DNA of 6,800 nt from contig JAMFST010000344.1 in the NCBI GenBank assembly GCA_026225435.1, forward strand, positions 1 to 6,800, read 5' to 3'. The stretch comes from Labilithrix luteola. Lineage in GTDB: Bacteria > Myxococcota_A > Polyangia > Polyangiales > Polyangiaceae. A program made the translations under genes and the position numbers. Shown here piece after piece: positions 1-6,160 of the stretch. Each line of letters opens with the position of its first letter. Within the stretch, counting starts at the first letter, position 1. The notes beneath the pieces are model-generated. The model was not told the origin of the DNA. It did not search any database and saw only the letters and a list, made by a program, of their open reading frames with translations.

Positions 1-600
1 GACGGTGGCGCTCACGTAGGGATTCGGAGAGACGTCGCTGCCGCTCGCGATCGTCTTGCCGTCGAAGGTGCAGGAAGCCGCCGTGCTGGTGGCGCCGGTG
101 ACGGTCCACTGCTGGCTCGGGTTACCGTTGCAGCCGTAGATCTGGATCTGCGTACCGTTGGCGTCGCTGCCGTCCCTGACGTCGAGACAGAGACCCGAGG
201 TGCTCTTGATGGCCTTCCCCGAGATGGTCCACTTCTGGGCGTTGGTCCCGTTGCACTGATAGAGGTCCACGACGGTCCCGGCGACCTGGTTGTCATCTTG
301 GATATCGAGACACTTGCCACCGGGCCCGACGAAGGTACCGCCGCTGTAGGCCCAGTTCTGCGCCCCGGTCTTGTTGCAGGAGTAGAGCTGGATCTTGTTG
401 TCGTTGGCGGTGCCGTCGCTGCTGTCATCGAGGCACTTGCTCTCGAGCGCAGAGACGATCGGTGCGGAGGTCGCGGTCAGCGCAGAGCTCAGCGACTCGG
501 GGTCCTCCGAGCTGGCGCCGGTGTCCGCGGAGGAGCAGGCGACCTGCGCGAGCGCGGCGCCACTGAGGAGAAGTGCAGCTTGGCGAAGGGGCAGGTTCAT
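1..600 (-). CDS. Ricin-B-type (beta-trefoil) lectin lipoprotein, N-terminal part, truncated by the window edge
   Basis: Seen: the reverse complement from ATG at 600 reads 200 codons without a stop to the window edge, so the C-terminus is missing. The first ~21 residues form a short signal peptide (hydrophobic ALLLSGAALA) ending in AQVAC-SS, a lipobox-like site with Cys22; Gln at -3 is atypical. A Ser/Thr/Asp-rich linker follows. Residues ~48-170 hold three copies of one unit, each with [KL]CLD, then LY/IY-x-CN, then QxW: AQNW (W83), AQKW (W124) and SQQW (W165), exactly 41 residues apart. Known: three QxW units make a ricin-B beta-trefoil (CBM13-like), which binds sugars on the cell surface or in secreted enzymes. 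The paired Cys in each unit suggest disulfides and extracytoplasmic location. From residue 177 (CTFDGKTIASGSDV) a second module starts, of the kind seen repeatedly in soil-bacterial extracellular proteins. Inference: an outer-surface carbohydrate-binding protein; whether a catalytic domain follows cannot be seen. The start is supported by a strong ribosome binding site. Confidence 0.88.
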   Translation of the reverse strand, partial: MNLPLRQAALLLSGAALAQVACSSADTGASSEDPESLSSALTATSAPIVSALESKCLDDSSDGTANDNKIQLYSCNKTGAQNWAYSGGTFVGPGGKCLDIQDDNQVAGTVVDLYQCNGTNAQKWTISGKAIKSTSGLCLDVRDGSDANGTQIQIYGCNGNPSQQWTVTGATSTAASCTFDGKTIASGSDVSPNPYVSATV

Positions 601-605
601 ACGAG

Positions 606-612
606 CTCCCTT
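606..612 (-). promoter_or_regulatory. Ribosome binding site of the lectin gene
   Basis: On the minus strand AAGGGAG lies 5 bases before the ATG at 600. It is the best Shine-Dalgarno sequence in the window and fixes the lectin start. Confidence 0.75.
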
Positions 613-675
613 CGCAACGACCGTGCCTCGCTCGCATCCCCAGATTTCTCGATCTTCGCGCCAGGAGAGCACGTC

Positions 676-706
676 GATTGCGCAGATTGCGCAGGGCGCT
701 TTGCGC
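676..706. repeat. TTGCGC repeat cluster in the lectin upstream region (possible operator)
   Basis: The gap between the sigma-factor gene and the lectin (601-753) contains a perfect tandem of the 9-mer GATTGCGCA at 676-684 and 685-693. A third TTGCGC lies at 701-706, part of GCGCTTTGCGC, itself an inverted repeat. TTGCGC therefore occurs at 678, 687 and 701. The cluster sits 76-106 bases upstream of the lectin ATG, where a regulator could bind. No convincing -35/-10 pair was recognised in the gap. The repeat is seen; an operator role is inference. Confidence 0.4.
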
Positions 707-753
707 TGATCGTCCCCGGGTCGAGCGTCGTCGCCGGTGGGCCGTTCACGCGC

Positions 754-1602
754 CTAGGTCGCTACCCCGCCCAGGACACGTCGGAAGGACATCGAGAACT
801 GCGTGGGCAAGAGCCGCAGAATGCTGCGCAGCTCGGCGTCGTCCACCTGCAGCCGCTCCGTGAGCGCCTGCCTCACGAGGCGCACGAGCTCCTCGCGGGC
901 GGCGTTCACCCGGCGCGCCGCCGTCACGCGGTGGATGCCGTGGATCGCCGCGATCGCGTCGATGCCCAGGCGCTCGAGGTAGTGGTGCTGCAGAACCAGA
1001 CGGTCTGCTGCGGCCAGACGCCCGACGGCTTCCTCGGCTGCTGCTCGAAACTCGGACGAATACCGCTCGCGGAGATACAGGAGCTCGGGGTCTGCGCGCG
1101 CCAGCAGCGTCTGATCGGACGAGACGTCCATCGGTGTCGGCGCGCGCGCCTCGGACCGCTTCAGGTTGAGCGTATGGTGGGTGAGGGCCAGCCGGAACCA
1201 GCGCCGCAGGCTCCCGCGGCCTCCGTAGTTCCCGATGCCCGCGGGCCTGTCCGCGGTCGTCACGAACAGCCGCTCGCGCAGGTTCTGGCGAGCGTCGTCG
1301 AGGAGAGCCTCGCCGTACGACCTCGCGGGGAAGAGTCGTTCGACCTCGCCGAAGAATTCGTGCTCGAACGCGAGGATGGCACCCGTGTCACCGAGCGCGC
1401 ACGCGGCTGCCAGATAGAGCTCGTCGAGCTTCATCGCGGCGAGCGCGGCGAGCGTGACGGGCACCCGCGCGCGCGCGAGCACCGCGGACCGGAAGTCGTC
1501 GAGCGAGATCTGGGCCGTCGGCCACGCCTCGGCTCCGTGCTGGTGGGCCTCGGCCAAGGCCCCCGCGACCGGGTCCGACGGATCCCCCTCCTGCGTGGCC
1601 AT
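754..1602 (-). CDS. Sigma-70-family RNA polymerase sigma factor, Myxococcales family 1 type
   Basis: A predicted 282-residue sigma factor that would direct RNA polymerase to a special promoter set. Residues ~57-113 resemble sigma region 2 (ELYLAAACALGDTGAILAFE, then a segment ending LRERLF). Residues ~123-150 contain YGGRGSLRRWFRLAL, matching the GRG-x-L-x-x-W-[LF]-R core of this family. Residues ~193-240 form the region 4 helix-turn-helix (DRLVLQHHYLERLGIDAIA, then HRVTAARRVNAARE). Known: this layout, longer than a typical ECF factor and with a long N-terminus, fits the myxobacterial sigma family TIGR03001. The ATG at 1602 gives MATQEGDPSD. A GTG at 1626 in the same frame would add 8 residues (MTEWRLVR), but neither start has a clear ribosome binding site, and the shorter one leaves more room for the divergent promoters. 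The kinase gene diverges from its 5' end and the lectin lies 153 bases downstream on the same strand. Its target promoters are unknown. Confidence 0.82.
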   Translation of the reverse strand: MATQEGDPSDPVAGALAEAHQHGAEAWPTAQISLDDFRSAVLARARVPVTLAALAAMKLDELYLAAACALGDTGAILAFEHEFFGEVERLFPARSYGEALLDDARQNLRERLFVTTADRPAGIGNYGGRGSLRRWFRLALTHHTLNLKRSEARAPTPMDVSSDQTLLARADPELLYLRERYSSEFRAAAEEAVGRLAAADRLVLQHHYLERLGIDAIAAIHGIHRVTAARRVNAAREELVRLVRQALTERLQVDDAELRSILRLLPTQFSMSFRRVLGGVAT

Positions 1603-1668
1603 GCGAACGAGCCGCCACTCTGTCACCCGTGCAGCTCGCGTTCAACAGCGGGTTCGCACCATGCGCGG
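1603..1668. promoter_or_regulatory. Shared divergent control region of sigma factor and kinase
   Basis: The only non-coding space between the two divergent genes is about 65 bases (87 if the kinase starts at the GTG at 1690, 42 if the sigma factor starts at 1626). Both promoters must lie here or inside the flanking coding ends. It holds a 7-bp inverted repeat, TGCGAAC (1602-1608) and GTTCGCA (1652-1658), and a direct repeat CCATGCG (1599-1605 and 1659-1665). Both are short enough to be chance. No consensus sigma-70 promoter was seen. The role is inferred from gene orientation. Confidence 0.4.
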
Positions 1669-4344
1669 ATGGGAGTAAGCCTGGGGCCGGTGAGCTGCGC
1701 CGACTTCAATCGCCTGCTCGAGCTCGTGGAGGGAAAACTCGACCCAATCGAGGCGGAGACGACGCGCCTGCACGTGCTCTCGTGCCCCAGCTGCCGCATG
1801 CTCCTGGCAAAGGCCGAGCATGAGGGTTCTGTTTCCAGCGGAGCGGATCCGCCCCCACCGGTGGAGATCGGCGAGTCCATCGGCCGGTACGTCATCACGG
1901 GCTGGCTGGGCGCGGGCGCGATGGGCGTCGTGCTCCGTGCGCACGATCCGCAGCTGCAACGCGACGTCGCCCTCAAGGTCGTCGCACGGTCGGCGGAAAC
2001 CGAGCGAGCGCGCGCCCAGGTCCTGCGCGAGGCGCGACACATGGCGCGCGTCTCTCACCCGAACGTCATCGGCGTCTTCGACGCGGGGACCGATGGTCAG
2101 CGCGTCTTCATCGCCATGGAGATCGTCGAGGGCGACAACCTCGCCCGGTGGCTCTCGGACGGGGAGCGCCGTCGCGCGGAGATCTTCGACGTGTTCGCGG
2201 GTGCCGGTCGCGGGCTGCAGGCTGCGCACGAGGCGGGGCTCGTTCACGGCGACTTCAAGCCGGCCAACGTGCTCGTCGGCCGGACCGGTGAGGTCAAGGT
2301 CGTCGACTTCGGGCTCTCGCGCGCCGCCGCCAAGGAGGCGGATCCGGCCAGCGAGGACGGAGCGTCGCTCGAGGGTTCCCTCGAGCCTGGACGAGCACTG
2401 GCCGGCACGCCTCGCTACATGGCCCCGGAGCTCTGGATCGGCAAGCGTCCCACGGCCCTGAGCGACCAGTTCAGTTTTGCGCTTGCCCTCCATGAAGCGC
2501 TGTCCGCTTCGCGCGGCGGGTCCGAGCCCCCGAATCCCGCCAGGGGCGCGGCTGCCCTGGTCCGGGCGATGAGCGCCGAGCCGTCCGCGCGCTTTCCTTC
2601 CGTGATGCAGCTGCTCGCGTCGCTCCACGACGAGCCCGCGCCGACGCTACGTGTGGCACGCGCGCCGATGCGGTGGCTTCTCGGGGGCTTCGCCGCGATC
2701 GCGCTGGGGCTCGCCGTGCTGCTGGCGGTGAGGCGAGCGCCGTCGCCGCCGTCGGTCCCGCCGCCCGTCGTCCGCGCGACCCCGCAGACGATGGTCGACG
2801 GGCCGCCCGTTCCCACCGTTCACGCCGATGCGGCCGAGACCTACCGCGCCGCCCTCGTCGCGTACCACGACGCGTCGACCGACGCGGGCCAGCGCCTCCT
2901 GCGCCGGACCCTGGAGCTCGATCCCGATCTGGCGCCCGCTCACCTTCGCCTGGCCGTCTACGGCGACATCCCCATGCAGGAGCGTCGTCAGCACGTCGAG
3001 CGCGCCAACCAGCTGCGCACGCACCTGACGGAGTCCGACCAAAGCCTGCTGGAGGCCATGGACCGCTTCGTACAGCTCTCGCAGGAGTCGTACCGCGAGT
3101 ACGCGACCCGGCTCGCCGCGGCCTCGCGCCGCTTTCCCTACGACGCAGAGCTCGCCCTTCTGGCCGCGGGGACGCAGGCGAGGCTCGCACTGCCCGCCCT
3201 CGGTACCGAGGTGGCACGGCCCGCGCTGGAGCTCGATCCGACCTTTGCCCTCGCGCACCTGGTCGAGGCCGAGATCGCGGTGTGGCAGGCCGACCGGGCC
3301 CACGCGGGCGTGGCGCTCGCTCGTTGCCTCGAGCTCGCCCCGGCGGCCGCCTCGTGCATGCGCCTCGACGCCGTCGTCCACGGGCTCGCGGGCGAGTGCG
3401 ACGCGATGAAGGCGCGCGCCCTCGCGATGATCAACGCGGATCCGGAGGGCTACCGGGCCTACGCGCTGCTGGCGATGGCCATGGCGGGCGCGGGCGCTCC
3501 ACCGGAGTCCGTCCGGGAGGCGCTGCGCACGCTCGAGTCGCTCGTCGGGCGCGAGAGTGGCGCGCTGCCGCGGCTGCGTGACGAGGCCGAGCTGGCGTCG
3601 TTCGACGGCGACTTCGCCACCGCCCAGGAACGACTGAGCGAGATCGACGCCTTGCCCGACGTCGACTACGCCGGCATGGCCCACGAGGTGGCCTTCGAGC
3701 GCATCCTCGTCTTCGAGGAGACCGGCCAGACCGAGCGGGCGCTGAACGTCGCCCAGGACTACCTGCATCGGTTCGAAGGCTGGCCGCACGGCTTCTGGGG
3801 GCGCGCGCGTCCCATCGCGCTGGCGACGCTCCATCGCGCCGGACGGATCTCCGAAGCGCAATTCGCCGCGGAGCAGCGCACGTGGGCGAACGAAGAGCGG
3901 GACAAGAACCTTCCGATCGAGGCGAACCTCGCCTGGGTCGACTTCTACGCGCGCGTCGCCCGCACACGGGACGAGGCGAAGGAGGCGCTCGCTCTGCTGC
4001 CGGAGAACCTGCCGCTGCCGAACCCCAAGGGGCTGCACTGGAACGACGACCCCATCTACATCCTGCACCGCGAGGGGATCGGTCGAACGCTGCTCCTCGG
4101 TGCGCGGCCGCAGGAGGCGCTCGAGTCGCTGCGCATGGTGTCGCGCTCCTGCATGGGGCTCGGCGAGCCGGTGGCCTACGTGCAGGCGCAGCTCGAGCTG
4201 GGAGAAGCTCACGAGGCCCTGAGCGAGACCCCGCAGGCCTGCGAAGCGTACGCACGCGTCCTCGAGCGCTGGGGGAAGGCGCGTCCGAGGTCGGTCAGCG
4301 CCGAGCTCGCGCGGTCGCGCATGGCCGCGCTGCGCTGTCCGTGA
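1669..4344 (+). CDS. Transmembrane Ser/Thr protein kinase with N-terminal zinc-finger (anti-sigma-like) motif and TPR-like sensor half
   Basis: 891 residues. Residues 10-42 carry Cys10, His35, Cys39 and Cys42 (H-x3-C-x2-C), the zf-HC2 pattern of zinc-binding anti-sigma factors. The kinase domain spans ~73-320: glycine loop GAGAMG (81-86), Lys103 in VALKV, helix-C Glu121, catalytic loop HGDFKPAN (D195, N200), DFG 213-215 and GTPRYMAPE 246-254. The HRD arginine is replaced by Gly194. The C-lobe after APE is short: only ~45 residues separate SDQFSF (265-270) from ARF (307-309), against ~65 in PknB-like kinases. One membrane helix lies at ~336-354, flanked by Arg. Residues ~385-891 are helical and TPR-like (LELDPDLAPAHLRLA, LELDPTFALAHLVEAE) and end in a tail, ERWGKARPRSVSAELARS, typical of myxobacterial TPR kinases. 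Inference: cytoplasmic zinc finger and kinase, extracytoplasmic TPR sensor or scaffold. The ATG at 1669 is used, but the GTG at 1690 (giving MSCADFNRLLELVEG) is equally plausible. The frame is open far upstream, but only as antisense to other genes. Confidence 0.9.
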   Translation: MGVSLGPVSCADFNRLLELVEGKLDPIEAETTRLHVLSCPSCRMLLAKAEHEGSVSSGADPPPPVEIGESIGRYVITGWLGAGAMGVVLRAHDPQLQRDVALKVVARSAETERARAQVLREARHMARVSHPNVIGVFDAGTDGQRVFIAMEIVEGDNLARWLSDGERRRAEIFDVFAGAGRGLQAAHEAGLVHGDFKPANVLVGRTGEVKVVDFGLSRAAAKEADPASEDGASLEGSLEPGRALAGTPRYMAPELWIGKRPTALSDQFSFALALHEALSASRGGSEPPNPARGAAALVRAMSAEPSARFPSVMQLLASLHDEPAPTLRVARAPMRWLLGGFAAIALGLAVLLAVRRAPSPPSVPPPVVRATPQTMVDGPPVPTVHADAAETYRAALVAYHDASTDAGQRLLRRTLELDPDLAPAHLRLAVYGDIPMQERRQHVERANQLRTHLTESDQSLLEAMDRFVQLSQESYREYATRLAAASRRFPYDAELALLAAGTQARLALPALGTEVARPALELDPTFALAHLVEAEIAVWQADRAHAGVALARCLELAPAAASCMRLDAVVHGLAGECDAMKARALAMINADPEGYRAYALLAMAMAGAGAPPESVREALRTLESLVGRESGALPRLRDEAELASFDGDFATAQERLSEIDALPDVDYAGMAHEVAFERILVFEETGQTERALNVAQDYLHRFEGWPHGFWGRARPIALATLHRAGRISEAQFAAEQRTWANEERDKNLPIEANLAWVDFYARVARTRDEAKEALALLPENLPLPNPKGLHWNDDPIYILHREGIGRTLLLGARPQEALESLRMVSRSCMGLGEPVAYVQAQLELGEAHEALSETPQACEAYARVLERWGKARPRSVSAELARSRMAALRCP

Positions 4345-4466
4345 GCGCGGTCGCGAAAAAAACTAGGCGAGCCACGCAACATTCCCGGAGTCGCGGTGCC
4401 CTCGTACACAGAGCAGCCGCGCGGGCTGCCCGTGACCCACGATCTGCACTCCGAGGACGTTTCATC
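4345..4466 (+). promoter_or_regulatory. Intergenic leader of the propeller lipoprotein gene, with a hairpin
   Basis: This 122-base gap contains a run of seven A (4356-4362) just after the kinase stop and a perfect 6-bp inverted repeat, GCAGCC / GGCTGC (4413-4418 and 4424-4429), around a GCGCG loop. No T-tract follows the hairpin, so it is a weak candidate for a kinase terminator and could equally be a leader structure. GAGGA at 4453-4457 lies 9 bases before the ATG at 4467 and is a reasonable ribosome binding site. No convincing promoter was recognised, so co-transcription with the kinase remains possible. Confidence 0.4.
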
Positions 4467-6107
4467 ATGCGAAGATCTTCGATCTTTCACTCACTTTCCG
4501 CGGCCGCCCTGGCGTCCATCATGGCGACGGCCTGCAGCAGCGGGCAGCCCAGCCCCGAATCGACCGGGACCACCGGCGCCGCGCTCGCGGTCTCGTCGCC
4601 CGCAAGCTTGAAGCTCCCCGGCACCGCGGAGCATCTGTTGACGCCCGATGCGACCACCAGCCTGCAGATCGTCAATCCGACCGCCGACGATCGCCACGTG
4701 ATCTACGTCGAGACGACGACGGGCGCGGACGGGGGAACGAGCACGAACCTGAAGGCACTGCCCCTCGACGGCGGCGCTCCGCTCACCATCCTGGCGAATC
4801 TCGGCGCCGCGTACGTCGTCGTCGACGAGAGCACGGTGTTCATCTGGAACAACTTCACCCCCGGCTTCGTGGGACAGCTCACCATCTGGAGCGAGGCGTC
4901 CGGCGCCTGGCTCGCGTCGAGCGCCTCCGCGCCCTTCTTCTCCGCCGCGTCGGCCGACTCCCGGAACGTGGTGTTCTCGACGAACGTCGATGCCGCGGCG
5001 GGCTTCGGCGACCTGGTGGCCGCGGGGCCCGACCGCAAACCGACCACGCTCCTGACCGGCACCGCCCTGTACGGCAATCCCAGCTTTCGCGCGTCCGTCA
5101 GCTTCCAGCCCAGCGGGCAGCCCAACCCGAGCGCGCCCGGTTTCGTCAACGACGCCTACTTCGTGACGTCGCACCAGGAAGGCAGCGCGGGCCCCGTCAC
5201 GATCTCCTCGTGGGACACGGCCAGGTGGACCCGGCGCGACCTGCTCGTTGGCGCCCAGTCGGACGCCAACCTGGCGCTCCAGAACTGGAGCTCCGACACC
5301 GAGGGGAAGCGCATCGCGGCCCTCACCGAGGCGGGTCAGCTCGAGGTCATCCCCGTCGCGGGTCCTGCGACGGCCGCGCGGCACGTAGGCCCGAAGACCG
5401 GCACCAGCACCTTTGCCCTGCTCGGCTCGGGTCGCGGCGTCGTCTACGGTGATCCGCCGGCTCCGTCGGAAACGGCGCCGCCCAGCGCGCTCTTCTCCGA
5501 AGATCTCTTCGACGGCACGACCCGGCAGCTCGCGAAATCCGGATTTGGCGGGGTGTACTTCCCCTGGGAGAATGGCGCCCTCGGCCCGACGCCGGACGGC
5601 AGCCACATTCTCTACTTCGCGACCGAGAACCCGTCCTTCGGATTCCTCTACAGCCTCAACATCGTCGAAAACGGTCCCGGCGCGTCCCCGGTCGCCATCG
5701 ACGCGACCGACACTGCGACCATCCCGGCCGATCCTTTCACCACCGATTCGCGCTTCGTCATCTACGTGACCAACGTCGATACCAACACGGGCATCGGCCA
5801 GCTGAACCTGTGGAACATCGCCGAGAGAAAAGCCGTGACCGTGAGCGCCGCCGGAGTGTCCTGCAACGCGCTGCACGGCAGCACGATCGTCTACAACGAC
5901 AACTTCGATCCGACGGCGGGCGGCCCCGGGGGTGTCGCCGACCTCAAGATCGTGGAGGGCCGTTCGTCCGCGCCCCTCGAGCCGACCACGCTCCGGCTGG
6001 CCGCCGATCCGATCTACTACCTGACCCCGGACCGCTCGCGGGTGATCTACACCGTCACCGCGGCGAGCGATCCCGGCCAGGACGGGGTCTACGTGCACCG
6101 CTTCTGA
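4467..6107 (+). CDS. Beta-propeller-like (PD40/TolB-type repeat) secreted lipoprotein
   Basis: 546 residues. The N-terminus MRRSSIF, hydrophobic SAAALASIM and then ATAC-SS gives a signal peptide with a probable lipidated Cys23; Ala at -3 is permissive rather than typical. A Ser/Thr/Pro/Gly-rich linker follows. The rest is beta-rich with repeated blade-like openings: DDRHVIYVE (74), DSRNVVFSTNVD (164), EGKRIAAL (279), DGSHILYFATE (377), DSRFVIYVTNVD (427) and DRSRVIYTV (522). The units at 164 and 427 share DSR-x-V-[VI]-[FY]-x-TNVD-x3-G-x-G-x-L. Known: such [DE]-[GS]-[SRK]-x-[VI]-x-[YF] openings mark PD40/WD40-like propeller blades as in TolB, used for protein or ligand binding; no enzyme motif was seen. 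Only one other Cys (in VSCNALHG) is present. The ATG at 4467 is chosen for the signal peptide and GAGGA 9 bases upstream; the longer upstream open frame overlaps the kinase and is not coding. It lies 122 bases after the kinase on the same strand, so it may be its partner or output. The exact function is unknown. Confidence 0.8.
   Translation: MRRSSIFHSLSAAALASIMATACSSGQPSPESTGTTGAALAVSSPASLKLPGTAEHLLTPDATTSLQIVNPTADDRHVIYVETTTGADGGTSTNLKALPLDGGAPLTILANLGAAYVVVDESTVFIWNNFTPGFVGQLTIWSEASGAWLASSASAPFFSAASADSRNVVFSTNVDAAAGFGDLVAAGPDRKPTTLLTGTALYGNPSFRASVSFQPSGQPNPSAPGFVNDAYFVTSHQEGSAGPVTISSWDTARWTRRDLLVGAQSDANLALQNWSSDTEGKRIAALTEAGQLEVIPVAGPATAARHVGPKTGTSTFALLGSGRGVVYGDPPAPSETAPPSALFSEDLFDGTTRQLAKSGFGGVYFPWENGALGPTPDGSHILYFATENPSFGFLYSLNIVENGPGASPVAIDATDTATIPADPFTTDSRFVIYVTNVDTNTGIGQLNLWNIAERKAVTVSAAGVSCNALHGSTIVYNDNFDPTAGGPGGVADLKIVEGRSSAPLEPTTLRLAADPIYYLTPDRSRVIYTVTAASDPGQDGVYVHRF
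4470..4481. repeat. Perfect 12-bp palindrome at codons 2-5 of the propeller gene
   Basis: CGAAGATCTTCG directly follows the ATG at 4467 and is a perfect palindrome, with GATCTT repeated at once downstream. Part of it (TCGATCTTCG) also appears at 648-657, upstream of the lectin gene. A 12-bp palindrome is expected about once or twice by chance in a window this size. Its position at the translation start makes a role in mRNA folding or repressor binding possible but unproven. Confidence 0.3.
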
Positions 6108-6141
6108 GGTTCCGCTCTAGCCGTTGGTTTGCGCGGGGGCT

Positions 6142-6160
6142 GCCTCGTTCAAACCGAGGC
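6142..6160. terminator. Hairpin at the convergent 3' ends of the propeller and STAS-like genes
   Basis: GCCTCG (6142-6147) and CGAGGC (6155-6160) form a perfect 6-bp stem with a 7-base loop. The loop contains the stop codon of the minus-strand STAS-like gene (6149-6151). It lies 34 bases after the propeller stop, so it could serve both convergent transcripts. No T-tract follows on either strand, so a classic intrinsic terminator is not shown. Confidence 0.35.

Noticed and set aside
298..1668. The kinase frame stays open upstream, suggesting a 1348-residue fusion protein
   Set aside because: This part is antisense to the lectin and sigma genes, has no recognisable domain, and the zinc finger makes a natural N-terminus at 1669 or 1690. 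Open antisense frames are usual at this GC content.
2647..4212. 521-residue open frame antisense to the kinase
   Set aside because: Arg/Gly/Leu-rich low-complexity translation with no domain; explained as a shadow of the high-GC kinase codons.
4342..4362. CGCGGTCGCG followed by seven A as a kinase terminator
   Set aside because: The stem is only about 4 bp and the run is A, not T, on the transcribed sense strand, so it does not fit an intrinsic terminator.
3882..4466. Upstream extension of the propeller frame inside the kinase gene
   Set aside because: It overlaps the kinase in another frame and would bury the signal peptide at internal position.
4491..6098. 535-residue open frame antisense to the propeller gene
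   Set aside because: It covers almost exactly the propeller gene, has a biased Gly/Arg/Val composition and no recognisable fold, while the plus strand has a signal peptide and repeats.
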